From Deinococcus metalli (GTDB lineage: Bacteria; Deinococcota; Deinococci; Deinococcales; Deinococcaceae), in assembly GCF_014201805.1 (NCBI RefSeq), contig NZ_JACHFK010000009.1, positions 1-64,000 of the forward strand: a DNA stretch of 64,000 nt, read 5' to 3'. Positions 44,268-52,013 of this stretch are shown here, one piece after another. Under the pieces are notes generated by a model. The model made no database searches, was not told where the DNA came from, and saw only the letters and a program-made list of their open reading frames with translations. The position numbers were made by a program, and so were the translations under genes. Numbering within the stretch: the stretch's first letter is position 1; the number at the start of each line of letters is the position of its first letter.

Positions 44268-45341
44268 TTACCCGCGCCAGATCAGGTCCGGCCCCAGGTC
44301 GGCAATGCGAGTCTTGCCGCACAGGGCCATCGCCAGCCGCAGCTCGTCGCGCAGGAGGTCCAGGGTGTGGCGCACGCCGCCCTCGCCGGCCAGGGCCAGG
44401 CCGTACAGCGCCGGGCGGGCGACGAACACGGCGGCCGCGCCCAGCGCCAGCGCCTTGAGGACGTCGGTGCCGCGCGTCACGCCGCCGTCCAGGTAGATCT
44501 CGGCGCGGCCCGCCACGGCGTGTGCGATCTCGGGCAGCGCGTCCAGTGCGGTCACGGCGGTGTCGAGCTGCCGGCCACCGTGGTTGCTGACCCACACGTG
44601 GCAGCCGTGCTCCACTGCCAGGGCGGCGTCCTCGGCAGTGAGCAGGCCCTTGACGATGATGGGCAGGGTCGTCTGTGCGCGCAGCCACGCCAGGTCGGCC
44701 CAGCTCAGGGCCGGGTCGAGCAGGGTGTCGAAGTAGCTCAGGTCGTCCAGGCCCTCGCTGCCGGGTGTGCGCGGGCCGACATTCGGCAGCACCGTGCCCG
44801 GCGCGACGCGCACCGGCGTGCGGATGATCGCCTCGCGGCGGCCCAGGACCGGGGCGTCCACGGTCAGCACCAGGGCGCGCGCGCCGGCCGCCTCGGCCCG
44901 CCGGATCAGGGCGCGGCTCACGCTGCGGTCGCGGTACAGGTACAGCTGGAACCACAGCCGGCCGGGCGCGGCGTGCGCGACGTCCTCGATGGTACGGTGG
45001 CTCATGGTGCTCAGGGCCATCACGCTGCCTGTCTGCGCGGCGGCGCGGGCAGTGGCGACCTCGGCCTCGGGGTGCACCAGCCCGTGCAGCGCGCATGGAG
45101 CGATCCCAACCGGGAAGTCCAGCGGCAGGCCCAGCACGGTGGTCGAGGTGTCGATGGCCGAGACGTCCACCAGCATGCGCGGGCGCAGGCGCAGCGCGGC
45201 GTAGCCGTCGCGGTTGGCGCGCAGCGTCACCTCATCGTTCGCGCCGCCGGCGTAGTATGCGAGCGCGGCGGGCGACAGCACCTCCGCCGCGGCGGCCTCC
45301 ATCTCGCGGAGGTTCAGGTACGGCAGGTCAGGTGTCGGCAT
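44268..45341 (-). CDS. FMN-dependent 2-hydroxyacid oxidase/dehydrogenase
   Basis: 357 residues, FMN-dependent TIM barrel (glycolate oxidase/L-lactate dehydrogenase family). Active-site features: YYAGGANDE, PCALHGLVHPEAE (in place of PTA...H), the substrate-binding WFQLYLYRDR, the base/His in SNHGGRQLD and DGGVTRGTDVLKALALGA. Oxidises an L-2-hydroxyacid to the 2-oxoacid. It overlaps the aminotransferase end by 14 nt and is last in a seven-gene operon, so its substrate is probably an intermediate of that pathway. Lactate or glycolate specificity cannot be read from sequence. Confidence 0.88.
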   Translation of the reverse strand: MPTPDLPYLNLREMEAAAAEVLSPAALAYYAGGANDEVTLRANRDGYAALRLRPRMLVDVSAIDTSTTVLGLPLDFPVGIAPCALHGLVHPEAEVATARAAAQTGSVMALSTMSHRTIEDVAHAAPGRLWFQLYLYRDRSVSRALIRRAEAAGARALVLTVDAPVLGRREAIIRTPVRVAPGTVLPNVGPRTPGSEGLDDLSYFDTLLDPALSWADLAWLRAQTTLPIIVKGLLTAEDAALAVEHGCHVWVSNHGGRQLDTAVTALDALPEIAHAVAGRAEIYLDGGVTRGTDVLKALALGAAAVFVARPALYGLALAGEGGVRHTLDLLRDELRLAMALCGKTRIADLGPDLIWRG

Positions 45342-46485
45342 GGCTCCCCGGACGGCTGGCCTCGATGGCCCGGCCCAGCCGCGCGGCCCCGTCGCGCAAT
45401 TCGGCCTCGGCGTAGTACGCGAAGCACAGCCGGGCCCTGTCGCCCTGGGTGTGGTCCGGGCTGAAGCGGTTGCCCGGCTGGTAGCGCACGCCCTCCCGCA
45501 CGGCCCGCTCCAGCAGGGCGGCGCTGTCCAGCCCATCCGGGAGGGTCACCCACACGAAGTACCCGCCCTGCGGCACCTGGAACGTGACCGGCAGGGAGCG
45601 CAGCGCGTCCGTCAGGGCGGCGGCCCGCTCCCGGAAGGTGTCGCGCAGGCCCTGGACGTAGCGGGCCAGCAGCCCGAGTTCGAGCATGCTGCGGATCACG
45701 GCGCTGCCCAGCGGGCTGAAGCCCCCGCCGCTGGCGACCATGCCGTTGCGCGCGAGCGTCTCCAGCCGGTCCGCCCGCGCGCTGATCCAGCCCAGCCGCG
45801 TGCCCGGCGCGAGGATCTTGCTGAACGACCCCAGGCTGAGCACCTGCCCGGTGCCCACGTGCGCCGCCAGCGACGGCGGGGGCGGATCGCCGTAGGTCAG
45901 CAGGTGATAGACCTCGTCGGCCACGACCAGGAAGTCATGCTCCTGCGCGAGGCGCACCAGGGCCTCGCGGCGCTCGGCAGTGAGGGTGGCGCCGGTCGGG
46001 TTCTGGTGGGTGGGGATGATGTACACCAGACGCGGACGGTGCTGCTGCACCAGCGCAGCCAGCGTGTCCACGTCCAGGCCGTGGGCATCCACCGGCACCG
46101 ACACGATCTTCAGGCGGTGGCCCCGGAAGATGTCCAGCGCCAGGAAGTACGTGGGGTCTTCCACGATGATCGTGTCGCCCGGCTGCGTGAACATCGCGCA
46201 GATCAGGTCGAGCGCCTGCGACACCCCGCCGGAGATGAACAGCTCCTGCGGATCGACGGGAAAGGCGTACTGGCCGGTCAGGAACGCGGCCAGTTCGGTG
46301 CGCAGGGCGCCGTCACCCCACTCGGCGCCGTATTGCAGGAACGACGGATCGCCCTGCGCGAAGCGGTGCGCGGCGGCCTCCCGCATGAAGTCCAGCGGCA
46401 GCAGGTCCAGCGTGGGGTGCCCCACGCCCAGCTCGATCACGCCCTCGGCCAGGGTGGTCTGGACGCTTTTCAGAACCGGGCTCAT
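45328..46485 (-). CDS. PLP-dependent aminotransferase (class I, 2-aminoadipate type)
   Basis: 385 residues, fold-type I aminotransferase of the MocR/LysN/ARO8 branch but without the GntR DNA-binding domain. PLP lysine in SLGSFSKILAPGTRLGW; other ligands in IIPTHQNPTGATL, DEVYHLLTYG and the closing arginine of GDRARLCFAYY. Moves amino groups between an amino acid and a 2-oxoacid. Its ATG overlaps the ureohydrolase stop by 4 nt, and its end runs into the FMN oxidase gene. In this context a guanidino or basic amino acid is a sensible substrate (inference). Confidence 0.9.
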   Translation of the reverse strand: MSPVLKSVQTTLAEGVIELGVGHPTLDLLPLDFMREAAAHRFAQGDPSFLQYGAEWGDGALRTELAAFLTGQYAFPVDPQELFISGGVSQALDLICAMFTQPGDTIIVEDPTYFLALDIFRGHRLKIVSVPVDAHGLDVDTLAALVQQHRPRLVYIIPTHQNPTGATLTAERREALVRLAQEHDFLVVADEVYHLLTYGDPPPPSLAAHVGTGQVLSLGSFSKILAPGTRLGWISARADRLETLARNGMVASGGGFSPLGSAVIRSMLELGLLARYVQGLRDTFRERAAALTDALRSLPVTFQVPQGGYFVWVTLPDGLDSAALLERAVREGVRYQPGNRFSPDHTQGDRARLCFAYYAEAELRDGAARLGRAIEASRPGSHADT

Positions 46486-47450
46486 GCGCGCCCGTCCCTC
46501 CTGTTCAGCGCGAGCAGCGTGATGAGTTCGTAGGCGACGGTGGCCGCCAGCAGCGCCGTGACCTCGCCGTGGTCGTAGGCGGGCAGGACTTCCACCACGT
46601 CGCAGCCGACGAGGTTCAGGCCGCCCACCCCCGGACGGTGCAGCGCGCGCACGTAGTCCAGCGCCTGCCGGCTGGTGGGGCCGCCGACCTCCGGGGTGCC
46701 GGTGCCCGGCGCGAAGGCCGGATCGACGAAGTCCACGTCGAAGGTCAGGAACACCGGCCGGTCGCCCACCCGCGCCCGCACGCGCTCGGCCAGGGATTCC
46801 GGCGTGAACGCGGGCAGCTCGTAGCCGTCGATCACCTCGAAGCCGAGATGGCGGGCCACGTCCAGATCCTCGGGGTCGTACAGCGGGCCGCGCATGCCGA
46901 TCTGGATGCTGGCCGACGGATCGAGGATGCCCTCCTCGGCAGCGCGCTTGAAGGGCGTGCCGTGGTTGTACTGGAAGCCGAAATAGGAGTCCCAGGTGTC
47001 GCTGTGCGAGTCGAAGTGCACCAGCGCGAGCGGCCCGTGCACGCTGGACACCGCGCGCAGGTGCGCCAGCGTGACGCTGTGGTCACCGCCCAGCAGCACC
47101 GGCGTGACCCCTGACCGCACGACCGGCGTCAGCGCGGCCACGATGCGGTCGTACGACGCCTCGATCTGGCCCGGCACGGTCGGCAGGTCGCCGTAATCCA
47201 CGCCGGACAGGTGGTCGAACACCCGTATCTTCTGCGCGGCGTTGAAGGGCCGCTGGAGCGCGCTGGCGGTGCGGATCGCGGCCGGGCCGAAGCGGGCGCC
47301 CACGCGGTACGACGCGCCGGTGTCGAAGGGCGTGCCGATCACCGCGAAATCCACGCCGTCCAGATCGGTCACGTGCGGCAGGCGCATGAAGGTCCGCACG
47401 CCGGTGAAGCGCGGCGTCTCGAAGGAATCGGCGGGTTCGTAGTGGGGCAT
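46482..47450 (-). CDS. Ureohydrolase (agmatinase/guanidinobutyrase type)
   Basis: 322 residues, arginase/agmatinase superfamily. All Mn-binding blocks are present: LLGGDHSVTL, VHFDSHSDTWD and FDVDFVDPAFAPGTGTPEVGG. Releases urea from a guanidino compound. The sequence groups by eye with agmatinase-like enzymes rather than arginase, but agmatine, guanidinobutyrate or another guanidino acid cannot be told apart. ATG at 47450 begins the conserved N terminus; the longer frame is out of family. 22 nt after the ABC ATPase, overlapping the aminotransferase (ATGA). Confidence 0.9.
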   Translation of the reverse strand: MPHYEPADSFETPRFTGVRTFMRLPHVTDLDGVDFAVIGTPFDTGASYRVGARFGPAAIRTASALQRPFNAAQKIRVFDHLSGVDYGDLPTVPGQIEASYDRIVAALTPVVRSGVTPVLLGGDHSVTLAHLRAVSSVHGPLALVHFDSHSDTWDSYFGFQYNHGTPFKRAAEEGILDPSASIQIGMRGPLYDPEDLDVARHLGFEVIDGYELPAFTPESLAERVRARVGDRPVFLTFDVDFVDPAFAPGTGTPEVGGPTSRQALDYVRALHRPGVGGLNLVGCDVVEVLPAYDHGEVTALLAATVAYELITLLALNRRDGRA

Positions 47451-47472
47451 GGCGTGGACCTCGGGGAAAGCG

Positions 47473-48213
47473 TCAGTGGTGCGCGACCCGGTGCAGGAAG
47501 GTGCGGGTGCGTTCCAGTTTCGGCTGGCGGAAGAACTCGGCGGGCGGGGCGTCCTCCAGGATTTCACCGCGGTCCATGAACAGCACGCGGTCGGCCACGT
47601 CGCGCGCGAAGCCCATCTCGTGCGTGACGACCAGCATGGTCATGCCGCCGGTTGCCAGGCCGCGCATCACGTCCAGCACCTCGCCCACCATCTCGGGGTC
47701 CAGCGCACTGGTGGGCTCGTCGAAGAGCATGATCTTGGGCTCCATGGCCAGGGCGCGGGCGATGGCGACGCGCTGCTGCTGCCCGCCCGAGAGCTGCGCG
47801 GCGTGCTTGTCGGCCTGCTCCTCGATGCCCACCCGGCGCAGCAGGGTCAGGGCACGGTCACGGGCCTCGGCCTCGCTCAGGCCGCGCAGCTTGATCGGCG
47901 CGAGCATCACGTTGCGCAGCACGGTCAGGTGCGGAAACAGGTTGAACTGCTGGAAGACCATGCCGACCTCGCGCCGCACGGGTTCCAGGCGCTTCAGGCG
48001 GCTGAGGGGGTGGCCGTCCACCGTGACCTCGCCCTGCTGAAAGTCCTCGAGCTTGTTCACGCAGCGGATCAGGGTGCTCTTGCCGCTGCCGGACGGGCCG
48101 AGCACCACGACCTTCTGCCCGGCGTGCACGTCCAGGTTCACGTCCTTGAGGACATGCAGCGCGCCGAACCACTTGTTCAGGCCCTGGATGCGGATGATCG
48201 GGTCTTGCGTCAT
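47473..48213 (-). CDS. Amino-acid ABC transporter ATPase (GlnQ/HisP type)
   Basis: 246 residues, polar-amino-acid importer ATPase. Walker [12 protein letters not shown]-loop [17 protein letters not shown], signature [15 protein letters not shown], Walker [16 protein letters not shown]-loop VVTHEM. Powers the permease encoded two genes upstream. Located between the XRE-cupin regulator (9-nt gap) and the ureohydrolase. Solute specificity comes from the binding protein and pathway context. Confidence 0.94.
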   Translation of the reverse strand: MTQDPIIRIQGLNKWFGALHVLKDVNLDVHAGQKVVVLGPSGSGKSTLIRCVNKLEDFQQGEVTVDGHPLSRLKRLEPVRREVGMVFQQFNLFPHLTVLRNVMLAPIKLRGLSEAEARDRALTLLRRVGIEEQADKHAAQLSGGQQQRVAIARALAMEPKIMLFDEPTSALDPEMVGEVLDVMRGLATGGMTMLVVTHEMGFARDVADRVLFMDRGEILEDAPPAEFFRQPKLERTRTFLHRVAHH

Positions 48214-48222
48214 GCGGGCACC

Positions 48223-48801
48223 TCAGGGGTGGGGACTCGTGATCCAGATGACCTCGGTGGGCGTCTGGGTGGGGTTGCGCCAGTTGTGCGGAATACGCGA
48301 CGAGAGCGTCAGGCTGTCGCCCGCGCCGAGGAAGTAGTGGGCGTCTTCCACCATCACCTCCAGCTGGCCGCTGAGCACCGTCACGAAGGACACCTCGGCG
48401 TCGAGGGTATACAGCTCCTCGCCGCCATAGCCGCCGGGATCGATGACGCTGCGCAGCACCATCAGCTCGCCGCCCAGGCCCTGTGAGAGCAGCACCTCGT
48501 GCACGTCGTGCCCGCCGAAGTTCACGGGCGGGGCGTCGGCGGCGCGGATCAGGTGCGTTGTGGGCGGGTCGAACAGCGTGCCGGGCCGGATGCCCAGCGC
48601 GGCGCAGACGTTCACCAGCGACGCCACCGACGCGCTGGTCAGGTCGCGTTCCATGCGGCTCAGGAAGGACTTGTCCAGCCCTGTCAGCGCCACGAGCTGT
48701 TCCAGCGTGAGCCCCTTGGCCTTGCGCGCCGCGCGCAGTCGGGGGCCGATGCGGGGTTGGAGCGGTGGATCAGCCGTATGGGGGTCGGCGGCGCGGCTCA
48801 C
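48223..48801 (-). CDS. XRE-cupin transcriptional regulator (PuuR-like)
   Basis: 192 residues. N-terminal XRE helix-turn-helix (RLRAARKAKGLTLEQLVALTGLDKSFLSRMERD, about 20-75) and a C-terminal cupin sensor domain (about 115-190, VSFVTVLSGQLEVMVEDAHYFLGAGDSL). This architecture includes PuuR, the repressor of putrescine use. The GTG overlaps the permease stop by 4 nt (GTGA), so the regulator sits inside the operon it probably controls. The inverted repeats at 50397-50434 are the obvious candidate operator. Confidence 0.9.
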   Translation of the reverse strand: MSRAADPHTADPPLQPRIGPRLRAARKAKGLTLEQLVALTGLDKSFLSRMERDLTSASVASLVNVCAALGIRPGTLFDPPTTHLIRAADAPPVNFGGHDVHEVLLSQGLGGELMVLRSVIDPGGYGGEELYTLDAEVSFVTVLSGQLEVMVEDAHYFLGAGDSLTLSSRIPHNWRNPTQTPTEVIWITSPHP

Positions 48802-49448
48802 GCCACCCGCCAGCGCTTCTCGATGCGGTTCGCCACGAAACTCAGGCTGAGGGTCATGATCAGGTACATCACGCTGATCGCCAGGAACATCTCGAAGGGC
48901 CGGAAGGTGCGGCTGGACACCAGCTGCGCGGCCCGCGTGAGTTCCACGATGGCGATCGCGGACAGCAGCGAGGAATTCTTCAGCAGGCTGATCGCCTCGT
49001 TGACCAGCGGCGGCACCACCCGCCGGAACGCCTGCGGCAGCACGATGTAGCGCAGCGTGTCGGTCGGCGTGAAGCCCAGCGACAGGCTCGCCTCGGTCTG
49101 GCCACGCGCGATGCTCTGGATGCCGCTGCGGACGATCTCCGCGACGTACGCGCTGGAGTTGATGGAAAACGCGATCACGCCCGCGAGAAACTCGTTGATG
49201 GGATGCTGGAGCAGCTGCGGCAGGCCGAAGAAGATCAGGAAGATCTGCACCAGCATGGGCGTGCCCCGGATCAGCTCGATGTACGCCAGCGCCAGCGCCG
49301 ACAGCCACCGCAGCGGCGACAGCCGCGCCAGGGCGACCAGGGTGCCAAGCAGCACCCCGAACACCAGCGACAGCGCCGTGATCTTGACGGTCATGGCCGC
49401 GCCCTGGAACAGGTACGGGAGGTTCTGCCAGATCAGATTGAAATCCAT
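48798..49448 (-). CDS. Amino-acid ABC transporter permease (HisM/GlnP type)
   Basis: 216 residues with five hydrophobic segments. N-terminal FNLIWQNLPYLFQGAAMTVKIT and YIELIRGTPMLVQIFLIFFGLP are typical of the polar amino acid permease family; the EAA loop EASLSLGFTPTDTLRYIVLPQAFR touches the ATPase. It works as a homodimer unless a second permease exists elsewhere; none is nearby. Start 155 nt after the binding-protein gene, an interval that holds a GC-rich inverted repeat (about 49510-49552). Confidence 0.93.
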   Translation of the reverse strand: MDFNLIWQNLPYLFQGAAMTVKITALSLVFGVLLGTLVALARLSPLRWLSALALAYIELIRGTPMLVQIFLIFFGLPQLLQHPINEFLAGVIAFSINSSAYVAEIVRSGIQSIARGQTEASLSLGFTPTDTLRYIVLPQAFRRVVPPLVNEAISLLKNSSLLSAIAIVELTRAAQLVSSRTFRPFEMFLAISVMYLIMTLSLSFVANRIEKRWRVA

Positions 49449-49603
49449 GCGTCACCAGGGGTCGGGAAGGTCAGAAGGTGTGGGGGCGGGCGAACGCCAC
49501 CGGCAGCAGCGCGGCCCGGCCAGGGAGAGAAGCCCCGGACGGGCCGGCGCGACGAGCGCGAGGGGTGGCCGCGGCGTGAGAGCGCCCTCCCCTCACACCC
49601 GGT

Positions 49604-50347
49604 TTACTTGAACCACTTGGCGACGAGCGCGTCCATCTCGCCGCTCTTGCGCAGCTGGATGATCGCGGCGTTCACGCGGTTCTGCACGTCGGTGCAGTCC
49701 TTGCGGATGGCGAGGCCGGTATCGATCTTGTTCAGCATGCCCGTGATCGCCAGGTCCGGGTAGGTCTTCAGGAACTGCTGCGCGACGGGCCGGGCGACGA
49801 TCATGGCGTCGGCCTGGCGCGTCTGGACGGCCAGCGCGGCGTCGGTGTACAGGTTGTAGGACTTGACGTTGCCGCCCTTGACGCCCTGCGCGAGCTTCTC
49901 CTGGGCGCTGCCGATCTGCACGGCGATGCTCTTGCCGCTGAGATTCGCCAGCGTACGGGTGGCGCCGTTTTCCTTGCGCACCACGATCACGTTCTGGCCG
50001 GAGAAGTACGGCAGGCTGAAGTTCACGCTCTTCTTGCGCTCGTCGGTGATGGTCATGCCGGCGGCAATCATGTCGATCTTGCGGGCCAGCAGGGCCGGAA
50101 TCAGGCCGTCGAAGCTCTGGCCGATCACGTTGACCTTCACGTTCATCTGCTTGGCGATGGCGGTCATCAGGTCGATGTCGAAGCCGACGATCTTGTTGTT
50201 CGCGTCCAGCGATTCGTAGGGCGGGTAGTCGGGGCTGGTGCCGATGTTCAGGCCGGTCTTCTGGATGGTGGCCATACAGCCCTGGGCGCCGGCGTGGGCG
50301 ACGAGGAGGCACAGACCGAGGGCGAGCGTGGTGCGGGTCGTCTTCAT
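49604..50347 (-). CDS. Amino-acid ABC transporter binding protein
   Basis: 247 residues: signal peptide (MKTTRTTLALGLCLLVAHAGA, cleavage near residue 21), then the SBP_bac_3 domain: LNIGTSPDYPPYESLD, IVGFDIDLMTAIAKQMN, and LVAKWF at the C terminus. A Cys right after the cleavage site (AQGC) is not a proper lipobox. Binds a polar amino acid or opine in the periplasm and heads the operon. Promoter -35 TTGCAT and -10 TAACCT lie about 40 nt upstream, inside the inverted-repeat operator. Confidence 0.92.
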   Translation of the reverse strand: MKTTRTTLALGLCLLVAHAGAQGCMATIQKTGLNIGTSPDYPPYESLDANNKIVGFDIDLMTAIAKQMNVKVNVIGQSFDGLIPALLARKIDMIAAGMTITDERKKSVNFSLPYFSGQNVIVVRKENGATRTLANLSGKSIAVQIGSAQEKLAQGVKGGNVKSYNLYTDAALAVQTRQADAMIVARPVAQQFLKTYPDLAITGMLNKIDTGLAIRKDCTDVQNRVNAAIIQLRKSGEMDALVAKWFK

Positions 50348-50383
50348 GGGGTTCCTCCGGGTGAGGCTGTAAGCTGTGGGGGC

Positions 50384-50412
50384 AGGTTAAGACGGAGTTG
50401 CATGGAATGCAA
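50384..50412 (-). promoter_or_regulatory. Promoter of the amino-acid utilisation operon
   Basis: Minus strand: -35 TTGCAT (50407-50412), 17-bp spacer (50390-50406), -10 TAACCT (50384-50389). The operator palindrome covers the -35 and part of the spacer, so a bound regulator would block RNA polymerase. Confidence 0.7.
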
Positions 50413-50434
50413 CCCGGTTGCATGCACAATGTGC
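50397..50434. promoter_or_regulatory. Operator cluster between the divergent operons
   Basis: Perfect inverted repeat GTTGCAT-GGA-ATGCAAC (50397-50413), a third GTTGCAT half site at 50417-50423 (20 bp from the first, two helix turns), and a perfect inverted repeat GCACAATGTGC (50424-50434). Likely site for the XRE-cupin regulator, controlling both directions. Confidence 0.7.
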
Positions 50435-50499
50435 GGCCTGCCCGGCCGCGTGCTGCCCATCCCGCACCGAGCGCCCGATCCGGCGCGGAGGAGTCCACC

Positions 50500-51867
50500 G
50501 TGAACACCGCTGCCCTGGAAGCCCTGCGCGCCCGCTACGGAGAGCGCCTCAGCACCGCTGCCCCGGTCCTGGAGGCCCACGGCCGCGACGAGAGCCACCC
50601 GACCGTGCACCCGCCCCACGCAGTGCTGTTCGCCCACAGCGAGGCGGACGTGGTGGACGCCCTGCGCCTCGCGTCCGAGCACGGCTTTCCGGTCACGCCC
50701 TTCGCGGTGGGCAGCAGCCTGGAGGGACAGGTGATTCCGGTGCAGGGCGGGCTGTCGCTGGACGTGTCACAGCTGAACCGCGTCCTGTCTATAGAGCCCG
50801 GCGGCTTCCAGGCGACCGTGCAGCCCGGCGTGACGTACCCGCAGCTCAACCGCCAGGTCCGGCCGCATGGGCTGTTCTTCCCGGTCGATCCGGGCGCGGA
50901 GGCCAGTCTGGGCGGCATGGCCTCCACGAACGCGAGCGGCACCGGCGCGGTGCGCTACGGCACCACCCGCGACAACGTGCTGGAACTGCGCGTGGCCCTG
51001 ATGGACGGCACGGTCATCCGCGCGGGCAGCAAGGCCCGTAAGACCAGCGCCGGCTACGACCTGAAAAACGTGTTCATCGGCGCGGAGGGCACGCTGGGCA
51101 TCATCACGGAACTGACCGTGAAGCTGTGGCCGCTGCCGGCGCACGTGGTGGTGGTGCGCTGCACCTTCCCCACCGTGCAGGCCGCCGCCGCGTGCGCGGT
51201 CATGGTCATGGGCGCGGCGCTGCAACCCGAGCGCCTGGAACTCATCGACGAGCACGAGATCCACGCCGTGAACGCCTACGAGGGCACGGCGTACCCCGAA
51301 GCGCCGACGCTGTGGATCGAACTCGCCGCGCCCAGCGCCAGCGCCCTGGAGGAGACGCTGGCCGTGTGCGTGGAGCTGTGCGAGGACGCCGGCGCGCAGC
51401 ACCTGGACACCGCCCGCAGCGCCGCCGAGCGCGCGAAGGTGTGGGAAGCGCGGCACCACGCGTACCACGCCATGAGCGCCCTGTACCCCGGCCACGCGCG
51501 CCTGAGCACCGACCTGTGCGTGCCGCTGCACCGCCTGCCGGACGTGCTGGGCGCGGCCCGCGAGGCCTGCGACGCGGCCAGTCTGCGCGCCAGCTTCGTG
51601 GGCCACGTGGGCGACGGGAATTTCCACGTGCTGTTCCACGCGCCGCCGGACGACGCTGCCACGTGGGCCGCCATCCACCGCGTGTACGACGACATGGTGG
51701 AGCTGGCGCTGGCCGCCGGCGGCACGTGTTCCGGCGAGCACGGCGTGGGCCTGCACAAGCGCGGGTACCTGGCGCGGGAGCACGGCGACTCGCTGCACGT
51801 GATGCGCGGCCTCAAGGCGCTGTTCGATCCGCGCGGCCTGCTGAACCCCGGCAAGATCCTGCCCTGA
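50500..51867 (+). CDS. FAD-linked D-2-hydroxyacid dehydrogenase (GlcD/D-LDH type)
   Basis: 455 residues, vanillyl-alcohol-oxidase FAD fold (FAD_binding_4 plus FAD-oxidase_C). FAD-binding blocks: PFAVGSSLEGQVIPVQGGLSLD, FPVDPGAEASLGGMASTNASGTGAVRYG and FIGAEGTLGIITELTVKL; C-terminal HVGDGNFHVL and SGEHGVGLHKRGYL. Oxidises a D-2-hydroxyacid such as D-lactate. GTG at 50500 has GGAGGAG upstream; an ATG 102 nt earlier lies in the operator and is unlikely. Divergent from the amino-acid operon and sharing its operator region, so probably co-regulated. Confidence 0.88.
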   Translation: MNTAALEALRARYGERLSTAAPVLEAHGRDESHPTVHPPHAVLFAHSEADVVDALRLASEHGFPVTPFAVGSSLEGQVIPVQGGLSLDVSQLNRVLSIEPGGFQATVQPGVTYPQLNRQVRPHGLFFPVDPGAEASLGGMASTNASGTGAVRYGTTRDNVLELRVALMDGTVIRAGSKARKTSAGYDLKNVFIGAEGTLGIITELTVKLWPLPAHVVVVRCTFPTVQAAAACAVMVMGAALQPERLELIDEHEIHAVNAYEGTAYPEAPTLWIELAAPSASALEETLAVCVELCEDAGAQHLDTARSAAERAKVWEARHHAYHAMSALYPGHARLSTDLCVPLHRLPDVLGAAREACDAASLRASFVGHVGDGNFHVLFHAPPDDAATWAAIHRVYDDMVELALAAGGTCSGEHGVGLHKRGYLAREHGDSLHVMRGLKALFDPRGLLNPGKILP

Positions 51868-52013
51868 GCGGGACGGGCCGCGTGGCCTGAGGGTCAAGTG
51901 AAAGGAGCGGGGCGGCCCGGTTGGGTGTGCCCTCACTTGCCCGCCGTGCCCGCACCCGAAAGTGGTGCACACGAGCGCGGGACTGGAACCCGGCCGCTGT
52001 CCGGAGGACTGCC

